Positions 21,064 to 36,000 of a stretch of 64,000 nt of DNA are shown piece by piece (positions within the stretch are counted from its first letter, which is position 1; each line of letters starts with the position of its first letter). The stretch is from Actinernus sp. WN-2022 (taxonomy: Eukaryota > Cnidaria > Anthozoa > Actiniaria > Actinernidae). The DNA lies in contig JAOWCC010000322.1 of assembly GCA_030867875.1 (NCBI GenBank), forward strand, positions 124,001 through 188,000, read 5' to 3'. The notes beneath the pieces are model-generated. The model saw only the letters and a program-made list of their open reading frames with translations. It searched no databases and had not been told where the DNA came from. The position numbers and the translations under genes were made by a program.

Positions 21064-24000
21064 CTGTGAGAATTGAAGCTTTAATGTATTAAGGAAATGC
21101 AAGGTACAGTAACCCTTTAGTATAAAAACATGTGAGACACAACAAGTCGTTCTTAGCGGGGCGGCCTTCACCCCATCGGAACCTGGAATAGTACTGGCTA
21201 TCCAAACAATGCTAGTTCGCGGCTCTCCTATTATCGCATTGTTTGCTGTACGTAGAATAGATAATATAAACGTTTTCTGTGCAAGAACACAACAAATATT
21301 TCCCCGTTTGCTCGTCGAAACAACAATGTTGACTAGATCCCGGCCAGGGTTGCGCTACAAATGTTGTGCACGCGCAAACTTCATGGCGTGATTAAGGCGC
21401 ATGCTTCAGCATTTCTTTCTCGTGAAATATTTCTTGGTTTGTCAGCAGGCAGCAAAATGTTTGTCTTCCGCTCATTTGCTCATCCGCGAAACATTATCAA
21501 CAACAACGTTTCCACAATAACGATTCCTCGTTTTCGCAGGCCTTTAGGCTTGATCGGTATTCCATGAAATGTGTATGGAACCATGGAACCATGCATATTG
21601 GATTAGTAGTATGTCGTGAGCCACTGATGAGCATTTTTTGATTCGCAATTCATCAAATTTATCTAATTAATATAGTCTCCCTGCATATAATACTGTAAAA
21701 CAGTAGAGGAAATGATTATGCAGGGACACTATATGGAACGAAACACTACCATGAAGTATATACCGATCAATCCACCAAACGATAAAAGATGGCGGCTTGT
21801 ACCTTTACCCACAATCCATTGCACGCGAAACAAACTTCTAAATCCATTTTAAAATCAAAGTAGAGGTTTATATTTTTAAACAAGAAAGTACAATTGCTGT
21901 TACCAAGGATGTGTTATTTGAGATGATATTTTAATATATAATTTTTGATGAAATACCAGTGTATATCTCTTTCTAAAAAGTGATATCTTCACGTGTGAAG
22001 ATATAAATGATATCTTCACACGTGAAGATATCACTTTTGAAAATATGACTTGCTTTCAAGGATTTCTAGCCTTTTTAGTAGGTGATTGAAACTGGTATTT
22101 CATCGATAATTATATATTAAACAGAACATTACATGGCCGCTTGGAGATACGAATTTTATCTTCTCGTGTTGATGAAATATCTTACTCGTTCGCTGCGCTC
22201 ACTCGTAAGATATGTCATCAACACTCGAAGATAAAATCCGTATCTCCGCGCGGCCATGTAATATCCTCTATATATCTCGGCATGTTATTTGGAATTTGAC
22301 AGGTTCGCAAGGAATTGTGGTCAATTGTACAGCCGCCATCTTTTCCCGTATGATAAGAAGCAGCGAAGGGCGGTCCCTTCATGTAGGCAACACAGGAATT
22401 GCTATCAAAATACAATAGAATTAGCACAATACAATACAATACAATAGAACACAATACATAATACAAGTTGGTAGTAATTCATGTCTGCCTACATGAAGGG
22501 AGAACCCAGCGAAGAGAGTATTTTGTCTGCGCATGCGTGTTAGATCTGTCTCACTTAATAATGACTGTCATAGAAAGATCTTTGAATCTTCAGATTCCAA
22601 TATTTCTGTTTATCTCAAGCTTGTTTACTGCAGGCACTGCCTTTTTATGCAAAGAAACGAGTTTGAAGATGATTTGAGCAAAATAATCAAAACATTAACA
22701 CACTACTTACTTTAAACGGGGAATCACTTGTTACAGGAACAAAACCCTGTTTCCACACTTCACTCTGATCACCACTTTTTGTCCAAAGCACTTTTCCAGG
22801 GTCGGTATCCAGGAAGAGGTTCAGAGAACCCATTGTTGCACCGTACATGTAATACCAAAAGTCCAGGCACATGGTTCCTGGGGAATACTGTTTGCTTAAA
22901 ATCCTTCCCTTCATCCCTTGTTTTAATGGACAAGATGACTCCAAATAGATGTAGTAACCTAGCGAGACAACACATGCAGAATATATTAACTTGTTACAGG
23001 ACCTTGTAGTTTTGAATAGAGAAACATATTTTATCACGAATTCGAAAAAGGTTACGGTGAAGTGCAAGGGTAACAATGCAAAATGAAGATGGTATCACAT
23101 GTAAAGAAAAGCGAAGAAGAACCGCTCTCAGGCGGTTACTCTCTTAGCATAACCCAGCCACCGTCTATTGGCAAACTCGTCATTTGATTGGCTAGCCATG
23201 CAGGCGCCGTCTATCGATCGTTAGAATCACCCAGCCGATGTCTATTTGGAAACTTGCCATCTGATTGGCTAGCCAGGAGCCACCAACCAGTGGACTATTA
23301 CAAATCCTGCATTCTGATTGGCTAACCTACTATAGGTCTATTTGTGTATGGTGGAGAAAAACCGCACGCATTTTCACGAAATAATTACATTTTTTCAACT
23401 TCAATTTGTTTCTTTCTATTATTTTCTACTGTCCGACTAGTTAGTTTATACTAAAACAATTAGACCTCTCGCCCTCATGGGCTTCGAGATAAATAGCCCA
23501 TTCAGCTGCGCCTCATGGGCTATTGGCTCGTAGCCCATTCGGGCTGCGGATCTAATTGTTAATTAGTTGACCGTGCGAGCTGTAGATAAATATTTCCCTT
23601 GGAAATTTGATGTTCTTAAAACTAGCATATAAGCCCTCCGCGGGCAACTATCAGCCGATAGTTCCTAGACGGACACAGTCTATTTGTATAATAGTTCCGA
23701 GACAAACACAGTCTATTTGTCGTTATTGTTCATCACAAAATTGTCTTCCGCTCTCTGCGGGCACTATCGCCTGATAGTTTGCCTCCGCGGGCGTCAACTA
23801 TCACATCACGTGATCGCCCTTGACCAATAAGCGCGCGCCAAAATGTTGCGGTGAACTATAACGCCTGATAGTTTGCATCCGTGAACAATTATCACGTCAC
23901 GTGATCGCTTTCAGCCAATGAGCGCGTGCCAAAATTTTGTGGTGAACTATAACTGCCGATAGAAACCTCGAGCTGGCAGTCTAATTTTTATTTACACTCT

Positions 24001-27000
24001 CTCGTTATCATGGATGAGTCGGCTGCGAAGAGCACGACTAGATTTGTCTCTTCTATGGTTCGTTTGTTTCTGCATTATTTCCATGACCTGATTTCTTAAT
24101 AAATTGCTGCACTTTATTTTGTGTGTGACGTGAAACAATTTTTTTTTTTAATTGGTGTCAGTCAGTAAAGCATGTCGTCGATTTGTCCGGATTTGTATAT
24201 TAAAAATCTCTGACATTTCCAAGCCCTCTTTTGTGGACTAATCTCAAACAACTGCGTGTGAATTCAAAGACGCTCGTCCAAATTGCTTTCTTACCAGATC
24301 CACTTCGGCCAGAGCGCGGTCCTGTGCCCGCTGTTGGTGTCGGGCCTCGAAGAGTGTCCCAGTTGTAGTAAGTCACACCTCCATCGTCCACAATCGAGTT
24401 CATAGGATCGTTTGTCCATCCACATGTGACTGGCTGAGACACACCGAAGTCGCACACATCTTATAAATATTACAGATTACAACTGGTTAGCTCTATCATG
24501 GCAAAGCGCCTGACGTGCCGGAGGCACACAGAGGCAAAACGACACGCGCATGCGCTTTTGATGAGCGTAGCGCGCGCGTCTCATCGGTTTCCCGCGGAAA
24601 CTAAAAGAAAATAAAGACAAGCACCATTCTTTTGCTGCGGTGTGTGCTGGAAGTTGAGGATTCAAACCCCTCTGCATGTTTAAACAACCAAGGACGTTAA
24701 ATTGTTAACATTCAAACCCCTCTGTGTGAACAATTAAGGACGTTATATTGTAGGCCCCTCGTCGGCGCCAAGTTTATCAGTCTTTCAATACTTTCTCAAG
24801 ATACCGAGTACGCTAATAACACGGTTGCATCTTATTTGTAATAATTCTAAATAAACGCACGCTTGACTTTCATACAGCTTGTAGAAGACGAAAAACAACA
24901 ACAGAAAAGTCAAATCGAGCGGATTTCGTATTAGTGGGCAAGTTACGGCAATGACTTACAGTACGGTTACCGTACGGCATGCAGTGACATTGAGGTGGCT
25001 CCCCTATTGTTTTTGTCTTTCTGATCCAATCAAATTACAGAGTTACGGTACAGTAATTTACAGTACGGTTACGTACGGACATGCCGTATTTTTGTCATAC
25101 GAATCTGCTCTAAGTATACATACTGTACTTACCGGGTGCGAGTGTAGGAATCGGGCAGGAACCACCAATAATAAACAAAACATCGTCTACAGCGATATCA
25201 CTGCGATGTGTTGGACCAGACACAGCTTCGAGAACTATCTGTAGAAAAGAAATCCATGCAATAATATATACGATTATGTAGACTGATTAGCTCAGTTGTT
25301 AGAGCACCGTCTAGAGTGAATATAAACAGTGTTGCTGGATTCAAATTCTTTGAGCTAAAAGATCTATTACTTCAAGGATTGTTTGATATATTCGTTGTCA
25401 GCGAAACAAAAATTGATAGCTCGTTCCCAGACTCGCAATTCTACATCAAAGGTTTCAAGATGTTTCGCAAAGATCGCGACAGACGAGGAGGAGGCCTGCT
25501 TGTCTATGTCAGAAGAGAGCTCATAGCGAACAGACTGTGTGACATTGAATGGAAAGGCTTAGAGTGTATTGCTCTATGTGTCCAGATCAAGAAATCAGCT
25601 AAGAGTACAGTATTTATCGGAGCTTACAGACCGCCATGTCTCGCCAAAGAACGTTGGACAAAAGAATTAGAAACTTTGCTAAAAAGATCGAGCAAGATCT
25701 CTGACAACATAATTCTAGCCGGCGATCTAAACTGTAATCTCTCTCAGCCTGATAAACACAATAAGGAGGGTCGGGCATTGCTAGATATTTGTGAGATTTG
25801 CAACCTAAGCAACGTTATCAAATCTCCAACAAGAATCACGGACTCGACAAGTACTCTAATCGATGTCATCCTCACTACTGGTCCGCGCCAACATCTCGTG
25901 TTGGGTGTCGTGGACATAGGCCTGAGTGATCACAGTCTTACCTACACCGTTATGAGAGCTCACTCCCCGAAATATACACCTAGAATCGTGGTCAGGAGAC
26001 GGTTTAACAACTTTGAGTCAGAGAGATTTGCTACTGACGTCAGTGTTATTCCATTTCACAGAGCTGATGTATTTGATGACGTTGATTACGTTTGCTGGGC
26101 GTGGCAGATGTTGTATTCGGATGTTCTTGATGATCACGCCCCTCTCAAGCGTAGCATAGTTAAACGCGAACACGTTCCTTTCATGACTGCAGAGCTGCTC
26201 GATGCTATTAGGCTCCGAAACAAGCTAAGGCGTATTTCACTACATACAAAACTGCTCGCTGATATTTCCAACTACAAAGCACAGCGTAATATAACGTCAA
26301 GCCTAAGAAGAAGGACCATCTCGCAGTATCTCCGCTCAAAGGCTGCTGAATCTAAGGGAAACCCAAAAGAATTTTGGAATACTATCAAACCCTTGATGCA
26401 TTCCAAAAAGAACAATCCCGGAGGGGCATACATCTAAAAGAAGGTGACAAATTTATTACAAACAGTAAAATAGTCGCCGATATTTTCAACAATCACTTTG
26501 AAAGAGTCCAGAACAACTATGATAGTGCACCTGAAACATCCTCTGTAGCAGATTACTGGTCTCAGGACTACCCCAGCCTGGTGGCCATCAGAAGAGAAAC
26601 AATTACTGAACAGTTTCAGTTAAGAAATGTGACCCCTACTGAGCTACTGACGATCTTAAAATCACTCGATCTTAACAAGGCCACTGGTCATGATATGATC
26701 CCCGCAAGGACTCTTAAGGACAGTGCGAACGCTCTAGCGGGCCCACTATGTCACCTCATTAACAGTGTCATCAACTCCAGCACGGTACCGCTTGCTTGAA
26801 AATCTGCTGAGATTCGTCCAAGTTTCAAGAAGGATGACCCTTTCAACAAAGCCATGTACAGACCAATATCCATATTGGTATTATTGGATAAAATATTCGA
26901 GAGGTGCCTCCACAATCAGCTGGTTGAACATTTTTCACCACTGTTATCCATATTCTTATCAGCCTATCGCAAGCACTACAACTGCGAAGGTGTTCTGCTA

Positions 27001-30000
27001 AGGATTATAGAGGACTGGAAACGTGACCTCGAGAACAATTTGATTGTTGGAACTGTTCTGATGGATCTAAGCAAAGCCTTTGATAGAATCCCTCATAACC
27101 TACTGCTTGCGAAACTAAGGGCTTATGGTGTATCTGAGAGCAGCTGCTCTCTTTTAGAGAGCTATCTCCATGGCCGACTACAGAGAGTGAAAGTTGAAGA
27201 CTCGACTTCTGATTGGTCCATAATCCGTAGTGGTGTTCCTCAGATTCAGTACTTGGCCCTTTGTTTTTTAATATTTTTATTAATGACTTATTCTTTTTCA
27301 TTGATGAAGTTAAACTTTTAAATTATGCAGATGATAATCAAATATACTTTAGCCATCATAATGAATCATTTTTGACCGACGTTTTGTCAAGAGAAACAGC
27401 TAGAGCTGTAGAATGGTTTAACTATAATAAACTAGAGCTTAATCCCGACAAATGCAAACTTATGGTGCTCTCTATGTCTAATACACGACCAAGTGTGACG
27501 CTAAGTGTGAACAATGAACCTATTCCGGCCACAGAAGAAATTGAACTGTTAGGGGTTATAATAGATAACCAATTAAACTTTAATAGTCACGTTACAAGAA
27601 TTGCTAAAAAGGCGTGTAAGCAAGTTGAAGTCATAAGCCGCTTTAAACACATATTGTCCGAGTACACTAAATTTTGTCTTTATAGAGCTTTTATCTTACC
27701 TTGTTTTAATTACTGTAGTTCTGTTTGGCTACACTGTTCTGTGCTCAATGCCTCTAAGCTCGAGAAACTCAACGAACGAGCATTAATATATGTCTATAAT
27801 GATTTTTCCAATACGAGCTACGAAACTTTGCTTAATAAGTTAGGACCTAGTCTCTATAACCGCGTATAACCGCCGACTGCAACTTCTGTGTATTACAGTC
27901 TATAAGGCACTTAGTGGCCAATCGCCTATGTATATCAGGTCTATGTTCTCAGAGCGCTGCAACATTAAGAACTTAAGAGGACAGCGTAAATTTACAGTAC
28001 CTAAATGTAACAAAACTAAATATGGGCTTCACTCCATTTCATACACTGCTGCCAAAGCTTGGAATAGCTTAACTGATGCTCTGCGCACATTACCTACTTT
28101 AAAATCTTTCAAAAAACAAATCAGCTCTGTTAAATTCAATTTCTAGTTTAAAATTTCCAATTCCATATTGGTTTAACTTTTACCGATACATATATATATA
28201 TATTTATATAGTCCACTTGTAATTAATACTAGTTATGGTTAGTATAATGTACTCATATGTAATTGTATATAAGATTTCAATTTACGTACTAGCTGTAAGT
28301 AGATAGTCTCGGCTAATTAGCATGTACTTGCTAGAGGTTTAACAAGCCTCAACCCCCCGAGTTGAAATACATATCTTATCTTATCTTATCACATATGGCG
28401 CCGCGTCCGGGAAGCGAACCTGGGCCACAGAGGTGCGAAACGAAGCGCTTAACCACTGCGTCACCCCGGCTGCCCAAAAAATGGTTGAACAAGATTTAAA
28501 ACACTTTACTGCGCCCAAATAAGTGATCTCTAGCTAGGGCTTATGGGCACTTTAAGCAATGCTATAGCTAAGTATGATAGCACTGAACGGCAAGGAATAT
28601 AGAAATATTCTTCTTTCTCGTACATTCATTAGTGGATACCAAGAAAGGATAACTGAGAGAGCCGATCTGACCATATCCCGTGACCAACGTGAATGTTTCA
28701 AAATCTATTTTTAGATTCCGCAGTTAAAAATAGAAAATTCGGTCCCAGGAACTGTGCGGTTCGGAGTATAAAAATGGCGCGTAACCGAGTCGATGGCCGG
28801 ACGGGTGGACGACCGAGGAAAAGCTAAATTGGCATCCTTAAATTGTAAAAAAAGGAAAACCTTATCTGCTGGAGATGAGAATCCTTAAATTGTGAAAAAG
28901 GAAAACCTTATCTGCTGGAGATGAGACAAAAAGGCTTCTCTCTTCTATAAGTCATATTAATCTTCGATTTCCTCTCCAGGCCGTCGACATTTGTGACTTT
29001 CGACGCGTTGCGTTTTGTGCTTTAGGCGAAAGTTTACTGCAAGGCGGCTTCAGTAGACACTTCAGTTAGAAGTTTTACGAGATTTGTCTTTTTCCATACC
29101 TGGGTACGAATGCTAGAGTAACGAATGGACGCGTCGTCTCCGTTGTCTTCAAGTTCGAGACTCAAGTTCCGAGTAGCCTAGTTCCGAGGCGCTATCATCC
29201 GATTCTGAATCACCACTTTCTGCTACTAACCACACTGGACGTTCTCCTAGCCGTCTACATTTTTCCTTTCGCCACATTTCGTCAACACTAGTGAAGATCC
29301 ACCATGTTGTGTTAGGTAGTCACATGACTAAGCGAAACAATCGATGGGTTTCTATTTGTGTACATGAGATGTAAAAATAGTTTTGAAATTGGAGATCGGC
29401 TCTCTTAGTTATCCTCTCTTGTGGATACTCATAAATTCAATAGAAGACTCGTAATTTCATTGGTTGATACTCATAAATTCAATAGAAGACTCGTAATTTC
29501 ATTGGTGGATTCTCATAAATTCAATAGAAGACTCGTAATTTCATTGGTTGATTCTCATAAATTCAAAAGAAGAACGTCGAAGTAATGAACTTTCATTAGA
29601 TAACTTTTGAAGTTTTAATTTTAATTAGTTTTGAACAAAGTAACTATGGCTTGATTTCAATGAAAATCAACCTTGAGGAACGTTCTCACATTTGTGATTC
29701 AAATATCTTTTGTCTTCCCCATTCCTATTGGCTGGGTGGTATGTTCCCAGTTTAGGTTTTCACAGTATATATGGAATCTAAACGTCCGTCATTACTGGAG
29801 GTCATTCCATTGTTCAGCTTTATACACAGGGTTATTCAACGGAAGTGAGTCATACACTCAACGCTCACCTGCACAACACAACGCCTTTGTGACATATTTC
29901 TACCAAAAACGTCCTCACGTACACAAGAAGAAAGTTATATTTATCTTTGCGAGGTTGGCTACTTTTTTATGCATACTCAGTTTCGCGCGACGTGATTGTC

Positions 30001-33000
30001 GTGTTAAGTGTATGACATCACTTCCGCTGAATAATGAGAACGGCTTCCAGTAATGGCGGACAGGATTTTACCGGTAAACTCTCCTAACATTTTGTGGTTT
30101 AACTTGCCCATTTGGGAATATGTTTTACTATTTCAGATATTTCTAACACTGATTGACCTATTGACACTGAAAAGTGGCAAATCGAAATGGTAAATTTTCG
30201 TCGTAGTGGCACTCAGTAAGACACATTCGCGCATACAAGACCTTTGAGCCGATTAAAATCTATTAATAATCTAAATAACTTTTTTCAAATTATTTTCCAC
30301 GGCGCGCACCATGTATCGTAGTTGCAGATCAACTAATATAACAACACTTGATTTCGATTTCGAGGATGTTTTATTGACAAATACAGGCACGCGCTGACAG
30401 AACGATGAACGAGGCCGAATCGAAGGCCGAATGCAGTATCCTGACAAAAACATAACGTCTCTAACCTTTTATTATTCAATCTTATTTGTCTTATAGAGGG
30501 ATATAAAATTTTAACACTTTGTCTTGAACAGGGTATGGAAATTTGAGTTTTTCTGTCTTAAACAGGGTAAGGGTTTCAGAGCCCCAGCGGCACACGCCTA
30601 CCCAACTTTGGGTATAGTACTCCCCGGGGGAAATAAACCACTCATAGAACTCTGATACGAAACAACATCCGGGTATTGAGTGGCGTATTTTCCATATCCT
30701 CACTAGAGGTATAAATATCGATGACGTCACGTTTGCGGCAGGTTTGTGAAACTCACAGAGGAAGATGTAAACTGCTTAAATGAGCTGCATGACAATGATT
30801 ATTCAGAGCACAAAAAGCCAAACACGATCTTAAACTCTCTAAAGATTTTCTCGACTGCAACGAAGAGACAAGAAAACCCGATGAAACTCCGGGCCCAGAA
30901 CAGCTTAATAGAAAGATCACGAAGAAGTTTGCACTCTGTCTGACAGTAAGTAAAATGAATAGATCTATAAGAGTTCTTATATAGAGCAGTTTAATTATCC
31001 ATATAATAAAAAGAAATTTACACGGTGGTTTGAAGAATGAAGTTTATCCTCTCTAGTCCAAAACGGTTTCACCCGTTTTCTGCGCTCACTCGTAAAATGT
31101 CTTCGACTCTCGAGGATATATAAACTTCATATCTTCGCACCACCGTGTAATATCCTCTCTTTATATATACTGTTAGCAAGTCCCTAATATTCCGCTAATA
31201 TATATATACAGGCGCAAATATATGTCTAAACATGGCTCAACATGGCGTAGCATGGCACAACAAAGTAGCCTTGTTGAACCAATCGGCTTTGGCCATGTTA
31301 ATCCATGTTTGGCCATGCTGCACCATATTTTGCCATCTTGAACCATGTTATGCCATGTTTATCCATGGCTTCGCGCTCATATAGAAATTAGCAGAATAGA
31401 AGGGACTTGCTCGCAGTCTATAGCGACAGTAAGTTATTAACATCTAAACAGTATCGCACCTTGAACGCGCCAGTAGTCGATATTGCTGCAAGACCGCGAT
31501 ACCACTTCGTGCCTTGGTCACCTGACTTGGTGAATATGTTTGACAAAGTACCCGTACTTGAGTCTTTAATGTAAACGTTCAGTGTCCCCATACCGGAGCC
31601 GTACATGTAATAGTAGAAACTGAAGCATCCTACAGAGGCAGAGAATTCTCTACTTAGCAGCCTGGCCGTCTGACCCGGTTTGACGGGAAAAGATGTTTCG
31701 ACGAAGATGTATCGCCCTTTGAGAGATAAACAACAAACATGCTAGAATCAGCCACAGAAACATAGACAGACGAAACCACATACAATCGCAACAGTTAAAC
31801 TGACATGTTCTATGTCATATTGACTATGTCCCATGTCGTATGTCCCATGTCCTACTAATCTCATATTCACTATGTCCCATGTCATATGTCATATTGACTA
31901 TGTCCCATGTCCTATGTCCCATGTCCTACTAATGTCATATTGACTATGTCCCATGTCCTATGTCCCATGTCCTATGTTCCATGTCCCATGTCATATTGAC
32001 TATGTTCCCTGTCCTATATCCCATGTCCTATGTCATATTGACTATGTCCCATGTCATACTAATGTCATATTGACTATGTCCCATGTCCTATGTCCCATGT
32101 CCTATGTCATATTGACTATGTCCCATGTCCTACTAATGTCATATTGACTATGTTCCATATCCTATGTCCCATGTCCTATGTTCCATGTTCTATGTCCCAT
32201 GTCATATTGACTATGTTCCCTATCCTATATCCCATGTCCTATGTCATATTGACTATGTCCCATGTCCTACTAATGTCATATTGACTATGTTCCATGTCCT
32301 ATGTCCAATGTCCTATGTCCCATGTCCTACTAATGTCATATTGACTATGTCCCATGTCATATGTCATATTGACTATGTTCCATGTCCTATGTCCCATGTC
32401 ATATTGACTATGTTCCCTGTCCTATATCCCATGTCCTATGTCATATTGACTATGTCCCATGTCATATGTCATATTGACTATGTTCCATGTCCCATGTCAT
32501 ATGTCCCATGTCCTACTGATGTTATATTGACTATGTCCCATGTCCTATGTCCCATGTCCTATGTCCCATGTCCTATGTCCCATGTCCTATGTTCCATGTC
32601 CTACTGATGTCATATTGACTATGTCCCATGTCCTATGTCCCATGTCCTACTGTTGTCATATTGACTATGTCCCATGCCCTATGTCCCATGTCCTACTGTT
32701 GTCATATTGACTATGTCCCATGTCCTATATCCCATGTCCTATGTCATATTGACTATGTCCCATGTCCTACTAATGTCATATTGACTATGTTCCATGTCCT
32801 ATGTCCAATGTCATATTGACTATGTTCCCTGTCCTATATCCCATGTCCTATGTCATATTGACTATGTCCCATGTCTTACTAATGTCATATTGACTATGTC
32901 CCATGTCCTATGTCCCATGTCCTATGTCATATTGACTATGTCCCATGTCCTACTAATGTCATATTGACTATGTTCCATGTCCTATGTCATATTGACTATG

Positions 33001-36000
33001 TTCCATGTCCTATGTCCCATGTCATATTGACTATGTTCCCTGTCCTATGTCCCATGTCCTATGTCCCATGTCCCATGTCCCATGTCCTATGTCCTATGTC
33101 CCATGTCCTATGTCCCATGTCCTATGTCCCATGTCCTACTGATGTCATATTGACTATGTCCCATGTCATATGTCATATTGACTATGTCCCATGTCCTATG
33201 TCCCATGTCCTACTGATGTCATATTGACTATGTCCCATGTCCTATGTCCCATGTCCTATGCCCCATGTCCTATGTCCCATGTCCTACTGATGTCATATTG
33301 ACTATGTCCCATGTCCTATGTCCCATGTCCTATGTCCTGTCCTATGTCCCATGTCCTATGTTCCATGTCCTACTGATGTCATATTGACTATGTCCCATGT
33401 CCTATGTCCCATGTCCTACTGTTGTCATATTGACTATGTCCCATGTCCTATGTCCCATGTCCTACTGTTGTCATATTGACTATGTCCCATGTCCTATGTC
33501 CCATGTCCTACTGATGTCATATTGACTATGTCCCATGTCCTATGTCCCATGTCCTACTGATGTCATATTGACTATGTCCCATGTCCTACTGATGTCATAT
33601 TGATTATGGACCCATTTCCTATGTCATATTGACTACGTTCCATGTACTATGTACTACTGACTATGTCCTATGTTCTTTGTCCTACTGACGCCCTAGCGCC
33701 CTGATAATTATTTTGAAATATACTTTAAAAACTGACGGAGTACAAATTCCACCTCAATCAAACCTATTACGAATGGACACTTGTATTTCTTAAAATCACC
33801 AAAAATGCATGGATATCACGACGTCCATGATAACATATCAAATTAGACTTGACAAGCCGTTGTTTTACTATAGGATATCATACATTATTAGCAACGGTGT
33901 TTTAATAGTTACTCGTAACATTATTGCTGCTGACACTTAGTTTTATATTTTTTCGTAGAGTTATAGTTGTTTCCCATAATACTCTGATGAACTGGCTTCT
34001 TTTTTAGCGACTACGTTTGGAACACAGCAAACGATTCGAACAATTTTCATCCTAAAACAGTGTAAATGTTTTTGTCGTTCTTAATAAAGGGACTGTACCT
34101 TTGCCAGATGTGTGGTCTGATGCTGGTCCTGTCTTCCAGCTTGGGGTACGTCCCTTTTTACGGTACCACGGATATTTATTGGTATCAGTTTTATCCTGCG
34201 TCCAGGAGCAAAAGCCAGCATCAAAACTGCATGTGTCTGACACTGAAGAAAGGAAATCAGACAAAGGATGGTTAATTTTGGGAGCCCTGATCAGGTGACT
34301 CATTGATGTTTACGAGATTCTGCCACATAGAATTCATGACAAAATAAGAGAAGTGTGCTTTCGATTCGATTGAAGCTTATAAACCGACCACGCCACAATT
34401 TCATTGTTCGATGCAGGGCTTGAAATGAAGTCTTTATAGGAATCAAGACCAACTAACTGCTGGTCTAGGCCACGGGGTTCAAGACCCAAACAAAACAATG
34501 GAATTAGGGAACCTGCATGGACAGTTTTTCCAAATGGCGGTAGTAAGTCTTCAGTAAGTTCGACAAGATGTTACGTACTTTACCCGCCTGGGAAGAGCAA
34601 TATAATAAGACTACCGATTTGGCTATGCAATTATCATACCCAGACACTTTGTCAAAAGTAAACTAATGTTAACTTACCCAGTTTGTTAGTCTCATTTTCT
34701 GAGTAAGAATAATAAATTATATCACGTAGTTTGTACATATATATTCATTGATGATCAGTGAAATCCCGGTAAAACATTGAAAACATGGTAAAACATGTGA
34801 AACAAGTTTCAAGTTGTAAACAGCTTTCTTTAATAATATTCAACCAACAAATGAAATAGAAAATATATCATTAAACTCATAACGAACACTTGTTTGTAGA
34901 AGATATGCCACTAAATAATTGAATTAGAAAAAGCAATTACAAATTATTATCAAAAGCTTCAAATATACCTAGTAGATGAATATGCAATCAACTAAAAATC
35001 AATGTATTAATTTGAAATTTCCATTTCAAAGAAGATTACGTGGAAAAAAATTGTGATTGCATGAGAACAATGAAATTGGGGCGTGATCTTTTAATAAACC
35101 AGTTCAAATACCATGTCTGTCAAAGTTTGAGCCATCTGCCATTAATATTAAGTGAGTTAGCCATGAAAAAGTAAACGAGTTTTACGTTACTATCGGCGCG
35201 CGGCTGAATGAGCACACACATCTCCCACATGGATAACATAGCTGCTCACTAACATTTAAATACGTTTGCGGTAACTTTATAGTTCGTAGCAAGAGGGAAA
35301 ACGGCGATGTGGACTTGAGCAAGGTCAATTCCAACAGCAATTAATGTTCCACATCGATCTCCGATTATTAATTAAATGAAATATCGATTATTATTATTAT
35401 TATTATTATTATTATCAATTTGCATTCCAAGCATTCCATTCTGCTAACAGCTTAGTGAGTGAGTGAGCGAGTGAGTAACACGATTTCCCCAACCATCCCG
35501 AGAACTCGTTTCTGCGCTTGCGCGCATTCTGCATTTTATAATTTAATCACAAATTCAGTCACAGCTTGAGTCACTGATGTTCTGACGTCAGGCTACGTGC
35601 TGGTAAACTTTATCACGAACCTTTCAGCTAATAATCAGAAAGGAGATTTTAACTTGTACGTAATGAGTACTAAATGCTAATAATTGATCATTCTTCTCCG
35701 AAGTGGAGATGACTCACTAGTGGTGGTATTTACCGAGCCGGGAAGCCGCGAGGTAAATATCCATCGCTAGTCAGCATGCAACACCGAGGAAAATACTTAT
35801 TTTAATATATACCATAGAAGTTAAATAGCCGTCCTCAAATTATTTCAAAAAACCATTTACAAGTGAATAATTCGCATGCGAGACCTAGAAGCCATTTTGT
35901 CTCCAAGCCAGGAGGTGAATAATGCAGGATATTTCGAGTTTGACTGAGTAACCAATCAGAGAGTTGTGTGGTATATACCAATGCATTATATCTTTGATTA

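Noticed and set aside
30746..30943. Short open frame beginning MKLTEEDVNCLNELHDND
   Set aside because: Protein-like composition, but no recognised family, no supporting exons, and it lies among repeats. Mentioned only as part of the intron.
31953..33227. Several open frames with repeated MSHVLCHIDYVPCP-type translation
   Set aside because: They are the ATGTC satellite read in frame. There is no composition, splice signal or homology beyond the repeat.
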